In this document: piece by piece, positions 50,599-57,629 of the stretch
Layout: each line of letters begins with the position of its first letter
Position numbering within the stretch: position 1 is the stretch's first letter
NCBI GenBank assembly: GCA_022705325.1
Contig: JAKJER010000040.1
Coordinates: 1 to 57,629 of the forward strand
Length of the DNA stretch: 57,629 nucleotides
Reading direction: 5' to 3'
Source: Planctomycetota bacterium
GTDB lineage: Bacteria; Planctomycetota; Phycisphaerae; SM23-33
Position numbers and translations under genes: made by a program
The notes under the pieces: generated by a model
Databases searched by the model: none
What the model was told of the DNA's origin: nothing
What the model saw: only the letters and a program-made list of their open reading frames with translations

Positions 50599-52089
50599 AT
50601 GAAGAACGTGAAACGGTTCGTCGTCGTGGTGGGTCTGGTGAGCGTTCTGGCACCGGCGGTGCGGGCAGCGGAGAGCGACGGATGGGTCGCGCTGTTCGAC
50701 GGCAAGAGCCTGGACGGGTGGACGGTGAGCGAGAACCCCTCGACGTTCAAGGTGGTCGACGGGGCGATCTGCGTGGACGGGCCGCGGGCCCACGCGTTCT
50801 ATACCGGTCCGGTGCGGGGCGGCAAGTTCAAGAACTTCGAGTTTCGCTGCGAAGTGCGGACCGAACCCGGAGCCAACTCGGGCGTGTTCTTCCACACCCG
50901 GGCCCAAACGGGAGCCGGCTGGCCCGCCCGCGGCTACGAGGTGCAGATCAACAACACCCAGCCGCCCCACAACGGCTATTACGAGTGCAAGAAGACGGGC
51001 AGCCTGTACGGCATCCGCAACGTGTACAAGAGCCCGGTGTGCGACAGGGAGTGGTTCGCCCTGCACATCACGGTGCGGGGCAAGCACATTCAGGTCCGCG
51101 TGAATGACACGCTGACGGTGGACTACGTCGAGCCGGCCCGCCCGGCCCGCGGGGCCCAGCGCGACGGGCGGACACTTTCCAGCGGGACCTTCGCCCTCCA
51201 GGGGCACGACCCGTCCAGCCGAGTGGCCTTCCGCAACATCCAGGTCAAGCCCCTGGCGGACGACCTGGCCGACGACGTGGACGGCCCCGTGTCCGCCCAG
51301 GAGGAGTCCGCCGACGTGCTGGCGCTCGGCATGAGCAACTTCCCCGTACTGGACCTGCACGCCCATCTCAAGGGCGGGCTGAAGGTCGAGGAGGTGGAGG
51401 CCTTGTCGCGCCGCACGGGGATCGGCTACGGCGTAGCCCCCAACTGCGGCGTGGGCTTCCCCATCACCGACGACAAGGGCATCGAAGCCTTCGTCGCTTC
51501 TATGAAGGGCCGCTGCGTCTTCCTGGGCATGCAGGCCGAGGGGCGCGAATGGGTCAAGACCTTCTCCCCCAAGGCGGTCGCCCTGTTCGATTACGTCTTT
51601 ACCGACTCTATGACCTTCACCGACGACCGCACGGGCAAGCGGACCCGGCTGTGGGTCCAGGACGAGTTCGAGGTGGGCGACAAGCAGCAGTTCATGGACA
51701 TGCTGGTGGGCAAGATCGAGTCCATCTGCGACCGCGAGCCGATCGACATCTACGTCAATCCGACGTTCCTGCCCAAGCCCATCGCGGGCGAGTACGACGC
51801 GCTGTGGACGCCGGAGCGGATGAAGAAGGTGGTCGCCGCCCTGGCCCGCAACGGCGTGGCCATGGAGATCAACGCCCGCTACAAGCTGCCCAGTACGGCC
51901 TTCATCAAGCTGGCCAAGCAGGCGGGGGTGAAGTTCACCTTCGGCACCAACAACGGCGGCAAGGACGACCTGGTCGTGCCCGCCTACTGCCTGGAGATGA
52001 TCCGCCAGTGCAACCTGACGCCCAAGGACCTGTTCGTGCCCGGCTCGGGCGGCAAGAAGGCCATCGAGCGAAAGGCCATGCCGAAGTAG
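50599..52089 (+). CDS. Secreted fusion of DUF1080 (3-keto-disaccharide hydrolase) and a PHP-like domain
   Basis: The 496-residue product starts with a signal peptide (RFVVVVGLVSVLAPAVRAAE). The DUF1080 domain (about 25-220) reads GWVALFDGKSLDGWTVSENP, GANSGVFFHTRAQ and GYEVQINNTQ, and ends in FRNIQVKPL. It is a jelly-roll fold whose members hydrolyse 3-keto-sugars or bind glycans. The second half (about 245-496) reads FPVLDLHAHLKGG, then GKIESICDREPIDIYVNPTF and AKQAGVKFTFGTNNGG, resembling PHP-type metal-dependent phosphoesterases. The combination is unusual. The ATG at 50599 follows GGAAAGA. It is divergent from the serine hydrolase and precedes a phosphodiesterase-like gene. Confidence 0.78.
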   Translation: MKNVKRFVVVVGLVSVLAPAVRAAESDGWVALFDGKSLDGWTVSENPSTFKVVDGAICVDGPRAHAFYTGPVRGGKFKNFEFRCEVRTEPGANSGVFFHTRAQTGAGWPARGYEVQINNTQPPHNGYYECKKTGSLYGIRNVYKSPVCDREWFALHITVRGKHIQVRVNDTLTVDYVEPARPARGAQRDGRTLSSGTFALQGHDPSSRVAFRNIQVKPLADDLADDVDGPVSAQEESADVLALGMSNFPVLDLHAHLKGGLKVEEVEALSRRTGIGYGVAPNCGVGFPITDDKGIEAFVASMKGRCVFLGMQAEGREWVKTFSPKAVALFDYVFTDSMTFTDDRTGKRTRLWVQDEFEVGDKQQFMDMLVGKIESICDREPIDIYVNPTFLPKPIAGEYDALWTPERMKKVVAALARNGVAMEINARYKLPSTAFIKLAKQAGVKFTFGTNNGGKDDLVVPAYCLEMIRQCNLTPKDLFVPGSGGKKAIERKAMPK

Positions 52090-52187
52090 ACGGGTGGCGG
52101 CCAGGCCGGGCGACCGGTTGACGCATAGGTTTGCGATGGAAGGCGAAAGGCGAACCGTCCCGTTCGCCCGCCCCGGGAGAGTCTGCC

Positions 52188-53042
52188 ATGAAACGGACTG
52201 CTTTGTTCCTGGCCGCTGTGGCCATTCTGAGCTTGCCGCCGTCCGCCCGGAGCGCGTCATCCTCACCGAAGCCGGCCGACGGCGTCGTGCCCCTGACGGC
52301 GGCGCACGCCCATAACGACTACGCCCACCCGCGTCCGCTGCTGGACGCCCTGGACTGCGGGTTCTGCAGCATCGAAAGCGACATCTGGCTGGTGGAAGGC
52401 AGACTGATGGTCGCCCACGCCCAAAAGGAGATTCGTCCCGAACGGACGCTCGAATCGTTGTATCTCCAGCCGCTCCGCGAGCGGGCCCGGCTGAACGGAG
52501 GACGGGTCTACCCCGGCGGACCGACGATCATCCTGCTGATCGACTTCAAGACCGAGGCCGCCCCCACCTACGCCGAACTGCGAAAGGTCCTCCAGCGGTA
52601 CGCCGACATCCTGACCTCGGTTGAGGACGGCCAGGTGACGCAGCGAGCCGTGACAGCCATCATCAGCGGTGACGCGCCCTGGAAGGAACTGTCCGCCGAC
52701 AACCCGCGATACGCCATGCTCGACGGGCGGGCCAGACACCTCGGCTCCAGGCTCCCCGCCCACCTCGTGCCGCTGATCAGCGAGAACTGGAAGAAGCTCT
52801 TCAAGTGGCAAGGCGCCGGACCCATGGACCAGGCCGAACGGGCCAAGCTGCGAGACTTCGTGAGCAAGGCGCACCAGGCGGGGCGAAAGGTCCGTTTCTG
52901 GGCGACGCCCGACAAGCCGGCGGTCTGGAAGGAACTCCGCGCCGCGGAGGTGGATCTGCTGAGCGTGGACGACCTGGCCGGGGCACGGAAGTTCCTGCTC
53001 GAACAGGCACAGCCGGCCGACAGGGGCGAAGATCGCCCTTGA
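52188..53042 (+). CDS. Secreted PLC-like/GDPD-type phosphodiesterase
   Basis: The 284-residue product has a signal peptide (ALFLAAVAILSLPPSARSAS). The motif AHAHNDYAHPRPLLDAL, followed by GFCSIESDIWLVEGRLMVAH, gives the His and Glu/Asp residues of the PLC-like phosphodiesterase barrel, the fold of glycerophosphodiester phosphodiesterases and AIM6-like proteins. The C-terminal strands are KVRFWATPDKPAVWKEL and EVDLLSVDDLAGARKFL. It probably hydrolyses a phosphodiester outside the cytoplasm. The ATG at 52188 follows GGGAGAG; the longer frame to 52131 is not signal-like. It lies 98 bases after the DUF1080 gene on the same strand. Confidence 0.8.
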   Translation: MKRTALFLAAVAILSLPPSARSASSSPKPADGVVPLTAAHAHNDYAHPRPLLDALDCGFCSIESDIWLVEGRLMVAHAQKEIRPERTLESLYLQPLRERARLNGGRVYPGGPTIILLIDFKTEAAPTYAELRKVLQRYADILTSVEDGQVTQRAVTAIISGDAPWKELSADNPRYAMLDGRARHLGSRLPAHLVPLISENWKKLFKWQGAGPMDQAERAKLRDFVSKAHQAGRKVRFWATPDKPAVWKELRAAEVDLLSVDDLAGARKFLLEQAQPADRGEDRP

Positions 53043-53052
53043 GCACAACGCG

Positions 53053-53092
53053 GGTAGCGCGTACTATGACTGGTAGCACAGGTTGCGCTACC
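53053..53092. repeat. GGTAGCGC/GCGCTACC hairpin
   Basis: Eight bases at 53053-53060 pair perfectly with 53085-53092 across a 24-base loop, just after the phosphodiesterase stop. No T-run follows, so a terminator role is doubtful. Confidence 0.4.
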
Positions 53093-53142
53093 GAGTACCG
53101 CCCGGGGTCCGGCGAACGGACGGCCCGCACAAGGAGACTGCA

Positions 53143-56121
53143 ATGCGTGAGAGTCGAAGCTGGCCCGTCTTGTTGGTGTGCCTGGCCTTGATGTTCGCAT
53201 GGAGCCAGGCGGCAGGCGAGGAGACCCCGGTCAACCAGGCCCCGAAGGCCAAGGTGTCGGCCAGCAGCGAATTCAGCGGCGAATACGCCGCCCGCAACGC
53301 CGCCCGGGGCGACCTGCCCTCGGAGTTCGCGCCCGACGGCAGCGACTGGGCCACCAAGGGCCAGCACAAGGCCTGGTACGAGCTGCGCTGGGACCAGGGC
53401 GTCGAGATCGAGCAGATCGTGTACTACGCCCGCACCACCAGCCCCATCCTGGAGAACTTCAAGGACTACGCGGTGCACGTGGACGGGGCGAAGGCCCCGG
53501 CCGTCCGCGGGCAGCTCGAGCACCGCCACGGCCCGCAAATGATCACCCTGCCCCGCCAGAAGGTCTCGAAGGTTCGCATCGAGTTCCTGTCGGCCCACCC
53601 CGATTCGCCCAACCCGGGCGCCAGCGAGATCGCGGTGTTCTCCCGGGCGGTGACGGCGGCCCAGCTCGCGCAGATGCAGGTGCCGGTGAACGAGAAGACC
53701 CCGCAGGCCGCCGCCCTGCGCCGCGACCTGATGGAAGGGCGCCTCGGGTTTGGCGACATCCTGGTGGTCAAGCGCAAGCCGCTGAACATCTCGCACGTGT
53801 ACGTCTACCACGTGGAGGGTTTCCGTCCGGGCGGCGGGTTGTACATCTTCAGTCCGGCCGAGCAGAAGCTCAAGTGCATCTTTGACGCGGGCGAGGGGAT
53901 GATCACGACGGCGGACCTGTCGTACGACGCCAGGGAGATCGTCTTCGCCATGCGGCGCGGCGGGCACGTCGCCTCCAACCCGGTCGCCCACATCGAGGAC
54001 ATCTCGCGCTACGAGGAGGAGGCCAGCAACTACCAGGTCTTCCGCATCAACATCGACGGCACGGGCCTCAAACAGCTCACCCACGGCACGTACAACAACC
54101 TTGACCCCTGCTGGCTGCCCGACGGCGGGGTCGCGTTCATTTCCGACCGCAAGCCCGCCTACGCCTACTGCTACGTGGTGACCTCGCCCGTGCTCTACCG
54201 CATGGACCGCGAGGGGCAGCGTCAGATGCGCCTTTCGTCCAACTATCTCATGGACTTCACGCCCTCGGTGCTGGAGGACGGACGGATCGTCTATACGCGG
54301 TGGGAATACGTGGACCGGGCGGCCTGTCCCATCCAGAGCCTGTGGGCGATCTACCCCAACGGGACGGGGCTGAGCGGCTATTACGGCAACCGGGTGATCA
54401 GCCCGGGGACGTTCATGGACGCCCAGCCGATCCCGGGCACCAACGGCGTGATCGCGGTGGCCACCAACCATAATGGTTCCTGCCGCGGCGGGATCGTGGC
54501 TATCGACCCCACCAAGGGGGCCAACGCCCCCGAGGCGGTCCGCAACCTCACTCCGGAAGTCAACATCTACGCCCACCGCGTCGGCGGCGGGCCGTGGGGC
54601 AACGGCATGCTCGACTGCCGCGTCCGCGGCCAGTACGAGAAGCCCTTCGCCCTGGACCAGAACCGCTTCCTGGTCTCCAACGGCGGGACGATCCAGCTCC
54701 GCGATTTCGACGCCAACGCCATTTCGATCCTGGGCCCGCGCGACGGCATGGGTTTCTACAGCCCGCAGCCCATCCGGCCGATTGATCCCCCGCCGGCCAT
54801 GCCCGCCCACGAGCGCCAACTCCCGCCCGACGGCAGCGTCTCGGGCGGCTGGGCCACCGTGGTGCTGCGCGACGTGTACAACGGGCTGGAGGGCGTGAAA
54901 CGCGGGGAGATCAAGGAGATCGCCGTCGTCCAGGAGATCGAGAAGTCCACGCACTCGCCGCAGAACAACGTCCGCCCGGACGGCAAGGGAATGCGGAACA
55001 TCGCGTGTTTCGGCTTCCAGTTCCCGCTGGTTTCGTGCGGGGCGACCTACGCGCCCAAAAAGGTGTGGGGCTTCGCCGACGTGGACGCCGAGGGCAACGC
55101 CGCCTTCCGGGTGCCCTCGGAGGTGCCCATCTACTTCCTGGCCCTCGACGGCGAGGGGCGGGCCATCCAGCGGATGCGGACCTTCACCCACATGATGCCC
55201 GACGAGGCCCAGACCTGCGTCGGCTGCCACGCCGACCGCAACACCTCCATGCCCCGCCAGGCATTCCCCCTCGGCGGCAACCTCAACCCGCAGCCGCTGA
55301 GGGAGCCGGCCTGGGGCGTCAAGGGCTTCAGCTATCCCGAGGTCGTCCAGGGCGTCTTCGACCGCAACTGCATCAAATGTCACAACGAGAAGACCCAGCC
55401 CAACGGCGTGGACCTCACCGGCGACATGACCGACTTCTTCAACGTCTCCTACGACATCCTCTGCCGCACCGGCACCCAGGGCCAGGACCGCTGGCTGAAC
55501 CACGGCAGCCCATCCGGCCGCGAGTACGACAAGGTCCGTGGCATGAGCCCCTGGGTCGAATGGATCTGGTCCATCAACGGGGCCGGGCACAATACGCTGG
55601 AGATCGCCCCGCGCCGCTACGGCAGCCCGGCCAGCAAGCTGGCCGAGATCATCCGTTCGGGCCACCCGGACAAGGACGGCAAACCGCGGGTCAACGTTGC
55701 CGACGCCGACCGCCGGCGAGTCTTCCTGTGGATGGACCTGAACATCCCCTACTACGGCACGAGTTCATCCAACCACAAGACCCGCATGGGCAGCCGGCGC
55801 ATGTTGCCCGACAACTTCGAGCCGGTCTTCAGCGACGTGGTCGCCCGGCGCTGCGTCGAGTGCCACAAGAAGGGCGTCCCCCGCAAGTTCTACACCCGCG
55901 TCATGAGTCCCGAAAAGAACAGCTTCCTGCTGGCCCCGCTGGCCAAGGAAGCAGGCGGGCTGGAGAAGTGCGGGCGGGCCGTTTTCGCTTCCACGGACGA
56001 CCCGGACTACCAGAAGATCCTGGCCACCTTCAAGCCCATCCATGAACTCCTGAAGCAACGCCCCCGCGCCGACATGCCCAATTTCCAGGTCATGTGCGAC
56101 GTAAAGGTCAGTTCGAAATAG
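53143..56121 (+). CDS. Secreted HzsA-like protein with discoidin-like domain, propeller and CxxCH motifs
   Basis: The 992-residue product has a signal peptide (WPVLLVCLALMFAWSQAAG), then an F5/8-type C-like domain (about 25-170: SGEYAARNAARGDLPSEFAP ... YAVHVDGAKAP). A PD40/WD-like propeller follows (about 200-560: FRINIDGTGLKQLTHGTYNN, DPCWLPDGGVAFISDRK). The last part contains three candidate heme sites, CVGCH, CIKCH and CVECH. This matches the planctomycete family annotated as HzsA-related, named after hydrazine synthase subunit alpha. The window shows no other anammox gene, so hydrazine synthesis is not implied. The ATG at 53143 follows AAGGAG. Confidence 0.83.
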   Translation: MRESRSWPVLLVCLALMFAWSQAAGEETPVNQAPKAKVSASSEFSGEYAARNAARGDLPSEFAPDGSDWATKGQHKAWYELRWDQGVEIEQIVYYARTTSPILENFKDYAVHVDGAKAPAVRGQLEHRHGPQMITLPRQKVSKVRIEFLSAHPDSPNPGASEIAVFSRAVTAAQLAQMQVPVNEKTPQAAALRRDLMEGRLGFGDILVVKRKPLNISHVYVYHVEGFRPGGGLYIFSPAEQKLKCIFDAGEGMITTADLSYDAREIVFAMRRGGHVASNPVAHIEDISRYEEEASNYQVFRINIDGTGLKQLTHGTYNNLDPCWLPDGGVAFISDRKPAYAYCYVVTSPVLYRMDREGQRQMRLSSNYLMDFTPSVLEDGRIVYTRWEYVDRAACPIQSLWAIYPNGTGLSGYYGNRVISPGTFMDAQPIPGTNGVIAVATNHNGSCRGGIVAIDPTKGANAPEAVRNLTPEVNIYAHRVGGGPWGNGMLDCRVRGQYEKPFALDQNRFLVSNGGTIQLRDFDANAISILGPRDGMGFYSPQPIRPIDPPPAMPAHERQLPPDGSVSGGWATVVLRDVYNGLEGVKRGEIKEIAVVQEIEKSTHSPQNNVRPDGKGMRNIACFGFQFPLVSCGATYAPKKVWGFADVDAEGNAAFRVPSEVPIYFLALDGEGRAIQRMRTFTHMMPDEAQTCVGCHADRNTSMPRQAFPLGGNLNPQPLREPAWGVKGFSYPEVVQGVFDRNCIKCHNEKTQPNGVDLTGDMTDFFNVSYDILCRTGTQGQDRWLNHGSPSGREYDKVRGMSPWVEWIWSINGAGHNTLEIAPRRYGSPASKLAEIIRSGHPDKDGKPRVNVADADRRRVFLWMDLNIPYYGTSSSNHKTRMGSRRMLPDNFEPVFSDVVARRCVECHKKGVPRKFYTRVMSPEKNSFLLAPLAKEAGGLEKCGRAVFASTDDPDYQKILATFKPIHELLKQRPRADMPNFQVMCDVKVSSK

Positions 56122-56139
56122 GGCGAAATTGGCGAAATT

Positions 56140-56216
56140 GGGGACGCTACCCTATTTCGACCCGAGAAGGAGTCCTTTGCGCCGAGTTCGACCGAGCGAA
56201 ATAGGGTAGCGTCCCC
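56140..56216. repeat. 20-bp perfect inverted repeat between convergent genes
   Basis: GGGGACGCTACCCTATTTCG (56140-56159) is the exact reverse complement of 56197-56216, with a 37-base loop. It fills the gap between the HzsA-like and PfkB genes and could act as a bidirectional terminator or be a REP-like element. Confidence 0.8.
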
Positions 56217-56222
56217 TATTTT

Positions 56223-57383
56223 CTACCGCCGGACGCGGGCGTTGCCCTGCCAGACGCTCCAGACCTGTTCCTCGTCGGCCGGCTGGGCGTAGTCGGTAAT
56301 CTGCGTGGTCGCCAGGGCGCCGCAGGCCCAGCCGAACTGGACCCATTTCTCGGCGGGCCAGCCCTTGAGGATGGCGTAAAGCATCCCGCCGACGAACCCG
56401 TCCCCGCCGCCGATGCGGTCCAGCACAGCGATCTCCTTGGGCTCGACTACGTACCATGTGCCCGACCCGGGGGTACGACAGGCGTCTCGCCTGTCGGGCG
56501 CAACATCGGCGACGGGCGAGACGCCCGTCGTACCACAGACGCCCGCCTCCAGCATGATCGCGCCCCAGCGGTGGCAGTTGGCGCTGACCACCTCGCGCAG
56601 GGTCGTGGCGAACACGTCGGCCTGGGGGAAGGTTTTGCGGGCGGCGCCGATCATGCCCTTGAAGCCGTCGATCTTGGCCGCCAGGTCCTTGCCGCCGGCC
56701 TCGGGGCCCTCGATGCCCAGGCAGAGCTGGAAGTCCTCCTCGTTGCCGACGAGGATGTCGCTGGCGTGGGCGATCTCCAGGAACACGTCGCGAAGCTCGC
56801 TCTCGCGGCCCTTCCAGAACGAGGCGCGATGGTTGAGGTCGAAACTGATCCGCGTGCCGTGCTTCTTGGCCGCCCGCGCCAGCTCCAGGCAGAAGGTGCT
56901 GGTCTGGCTGGACAGGGCGGCGATCAGGCCCGAGAGGTGGACGATCTGGACGCCCTCGGCGCCGAAGATCCGCTCCAGGTCGAAGTCCTGGGCGCTGAGC
57001 GTCCGCCCCACCTCGCCCGCACGGTCGTTGTGGACGCGGGGCCCGCGGGCGCCGAGGCCGCTGTCGGCCAGGTTGAACTGATGACGATAGCCCCAGGGCC
57101 CGCCCTGGTCGAGGATCTTGGCCTCAACCGTCATGTGCCGCCCGGCCAGGTTGTCCCGCAGGAAGCGGGAGATCGGGCTGCCCTTGACGAAGGCGGTCAG
57201 CACCTTTACCGGCAGGCCCAGATAGGAGGCGATGGACGCAACGTTGGTTTCGGCGCTGGTGGCCTGCATGAAGAAGGTATCGCTGCAATGCATGGGCTGG
57301 GCGTTGGCGGCGGTCAGCCGGACGCCGATGCTGGTGGGGATCAGGAGGGACCATGCATACTCTTTGCGTAGCTCGATGCTCAC
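56223..57383 (-). CDS. PfkB-family sugar kinase (2-keto-3-deoxygluconate kinase-like) with in-frame repeat insertion
   Basis: The 386-residue product shows the ribokinase/PfkB fold: TSAETNVASIASYLGLPVKV (sugar-binding N-terminus), ISFDLNHRASFWKG, DILVGNEEDFQLCLG, and the active-site loop DRIGGGDGFVGGML in which Asp of GGGD is the catalytic base. KDG kinases phosphorylate the product of uronate catabolism. A segment GTTGVSPVADVAPDRRDAC, not seen in the family, is inserted before the strand leading to the active site and corresponds exactly to a palindromic repeat pair at 56472-56533. The GTG at 57383 with AAAGGA seven bases upstream is a better start than 57416. Confidence 0.83.
   Translation of the reverse strand: MSIELRKEYAWSLLIPTSIGVRLTAANAQPMHCSDTFFMQATSAETNVASIASYLGLPVKVLTAFVKGSPISRFLRDNLAGRHMTVEAKILDQGGPWGYRHQFNLADSGLGARGPRVHNDRAGEVGRTLSAQDFDLERIFGAEGVQIVHLSGLIAALSSQTSTFCLELARAAKKHGTRISFDLNHRASFWKGRESELRDVFLEIAHASDILVGNEEDFQLCLGIEGPEAGGKDLAAKIDGFKGMIGAARKTFPQADVFATTLREVVSANCHRWGAIMLEAGVCGTTGVSPVADVAPDRRDACRTPGSGTWYVVEPKEIAVLDRIGGGDGFVGGMLYAILKGWPAEKWVQFGWACGALATTQITDYAQPADEEQVWSVWQGNARVRR
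56472..56533. repeat. Facing pair of palindromic units inserted in the sugar-kinase gene
   Basis: A unit beginning GGTACGACAGGCGTCTCGCC runs right, and a unit of the same kind (GACGGGCG-TCT arms) ends at 56533 running left, separated by about 14 bases. Each unit is itself a hairpin, and the two also pair with each other. Length 62 plus flanks keeps the frame open. Confidence 0.8.
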
Positions 57384-57509
57384 CGGTACGTCCTTTCTTG
57401 TTGGGTTTGCGGTCACGCCGCCGGGCGGGCGGACGGCCCACGGGCGGCAGTACGACGGTGTATAGCAGATTCGCTCGAAAATGGCAAGGTGAGCCGCCGC
57501 GACTGTCGT

Positions 57510-57592
57510 GCCACAGCGATTATGACACCCCTTAACGCCACAGCGATTATGTCATCCCTGCCGGGTATGATGCCTCCCCCCATGGAGGCATC
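57510..57592. repeat. Direct repeats and hairpin at right edge, possible insertion-sequence end
   Basis: GCCACAGCGATTATG occurs at 57510-57524 and 57537-57551, 27 bases apart, each followed by a similar (A/T)CA(C/T)CCC. A perfect 9-base hairpin GATGCCTCC/GGAGGCATC follows at 57569-57592. A frame open to the right edge starts nearby (ATG at 57582 or GTG at 57595), too short to identify. Repeated binding-site-like motifs before an opening frame suggest a transposase gene beyond the window. Confidence 0.45.
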
Positions 57593-57629
57593 GCGTGATC
57601 GCTCAGGAGTGTACGTTAACCGTGGCGCA

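Noticed and set aside
53143..56121. Hydrazine synthase and thus an anammox organism
   Set aside because: Only family-level likeness; no other hydrazine or anammox gene is present, and the neighbours are sugar and lipid hydrolases.

Overview
The window reads as a high-GC planctomycete chromosome segment, most likely Phycisphaerae/Sedimentisphaerales-like. The pointers are three large secreted proteins ending in PEP-CTERM tails (EPATLALLGLAATGLGGYL then a basic end), Tat-type signals on a sulfatase, a Gfo/Idh/MocA oxidoreductase and a GH29 enzyme, a DUF1080 protein, an HzsA-like protein with CxxCH motifs, and many dispersed palindromes. The assignment is inferred from gene content; no rRNA is present.

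Layout. 1-6.2 kb is accessory DNA: an RHS protein with a JAMM-like tip, a lipoprotein, a REP-associated tyrosine transposase (RAYT) between its own inverted palindromes, and an AbiE toxin-antitoxin pair. 6.3-13.5 kb is ordinary: a truncated tRNA-like fragment, a HEAT-repeat protein, a Pro/Gly-rich secreted protein, an MrfA-type helicase and a Tat-exported oxidoreductase. 13.8-16.7 kb is accessory again: a TIR-like/deoxyribosyltransferase-like protein beside a broken membrane coiled-coil gene, a large inverted repeat of four hairpins, and an RNA resembling a HEARO/omega RNA without an IscB gene. 16.8-24.4 kb carries three PEP-CTERM proteins and an alpha-L-fucosidase. 24.4-36.1 kb is a metal-efflux block (anti-sigma/ECF sigma, a metal-binding secreted protein, and CusBA-TolC) bounded by two gapless 275-bp direct repeats and ending at tRNA-Asn. 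36.2-41.9 kb holds an amidohydrolase, a sulfatase and a PQQ-propeller lipoprotein. 42-45.5 kb is the most striking locus: one reading frame coding TIR, a seven-blade WD40 propeller, a ROC-type GTPase and a DUF4365 nuclease-like domain, cut by a single in-frame TAA. 45.6-57.4 kb carries carbohydrate/lipid hydrolases, a serine hydrolase with a duplicated 3' end, an HzsA-like protein and a PfkB sugar kinase. The right edge may enter an insertion sequence.

How the parts fit together. The fucosidase, sulfatase, DUF1080 protein, oxidoreductase, sugar kinase and PQQ/PEP-CTERM proteins suit a degrader of (sulfated) polysaccharides. The efflux block is a self-contained copper/silver resistance module with its own candidate regulator. 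The defence-like genes (RHS/JAMM, AbiE, TIR-like plus membrane partner, TIR-WD40-ROC-DUF4365) lie amid palindromic repeats. Two of them are interrupted by nonsense codons, which suggests fast turnover, stop-codon readthrough, or assembly error.
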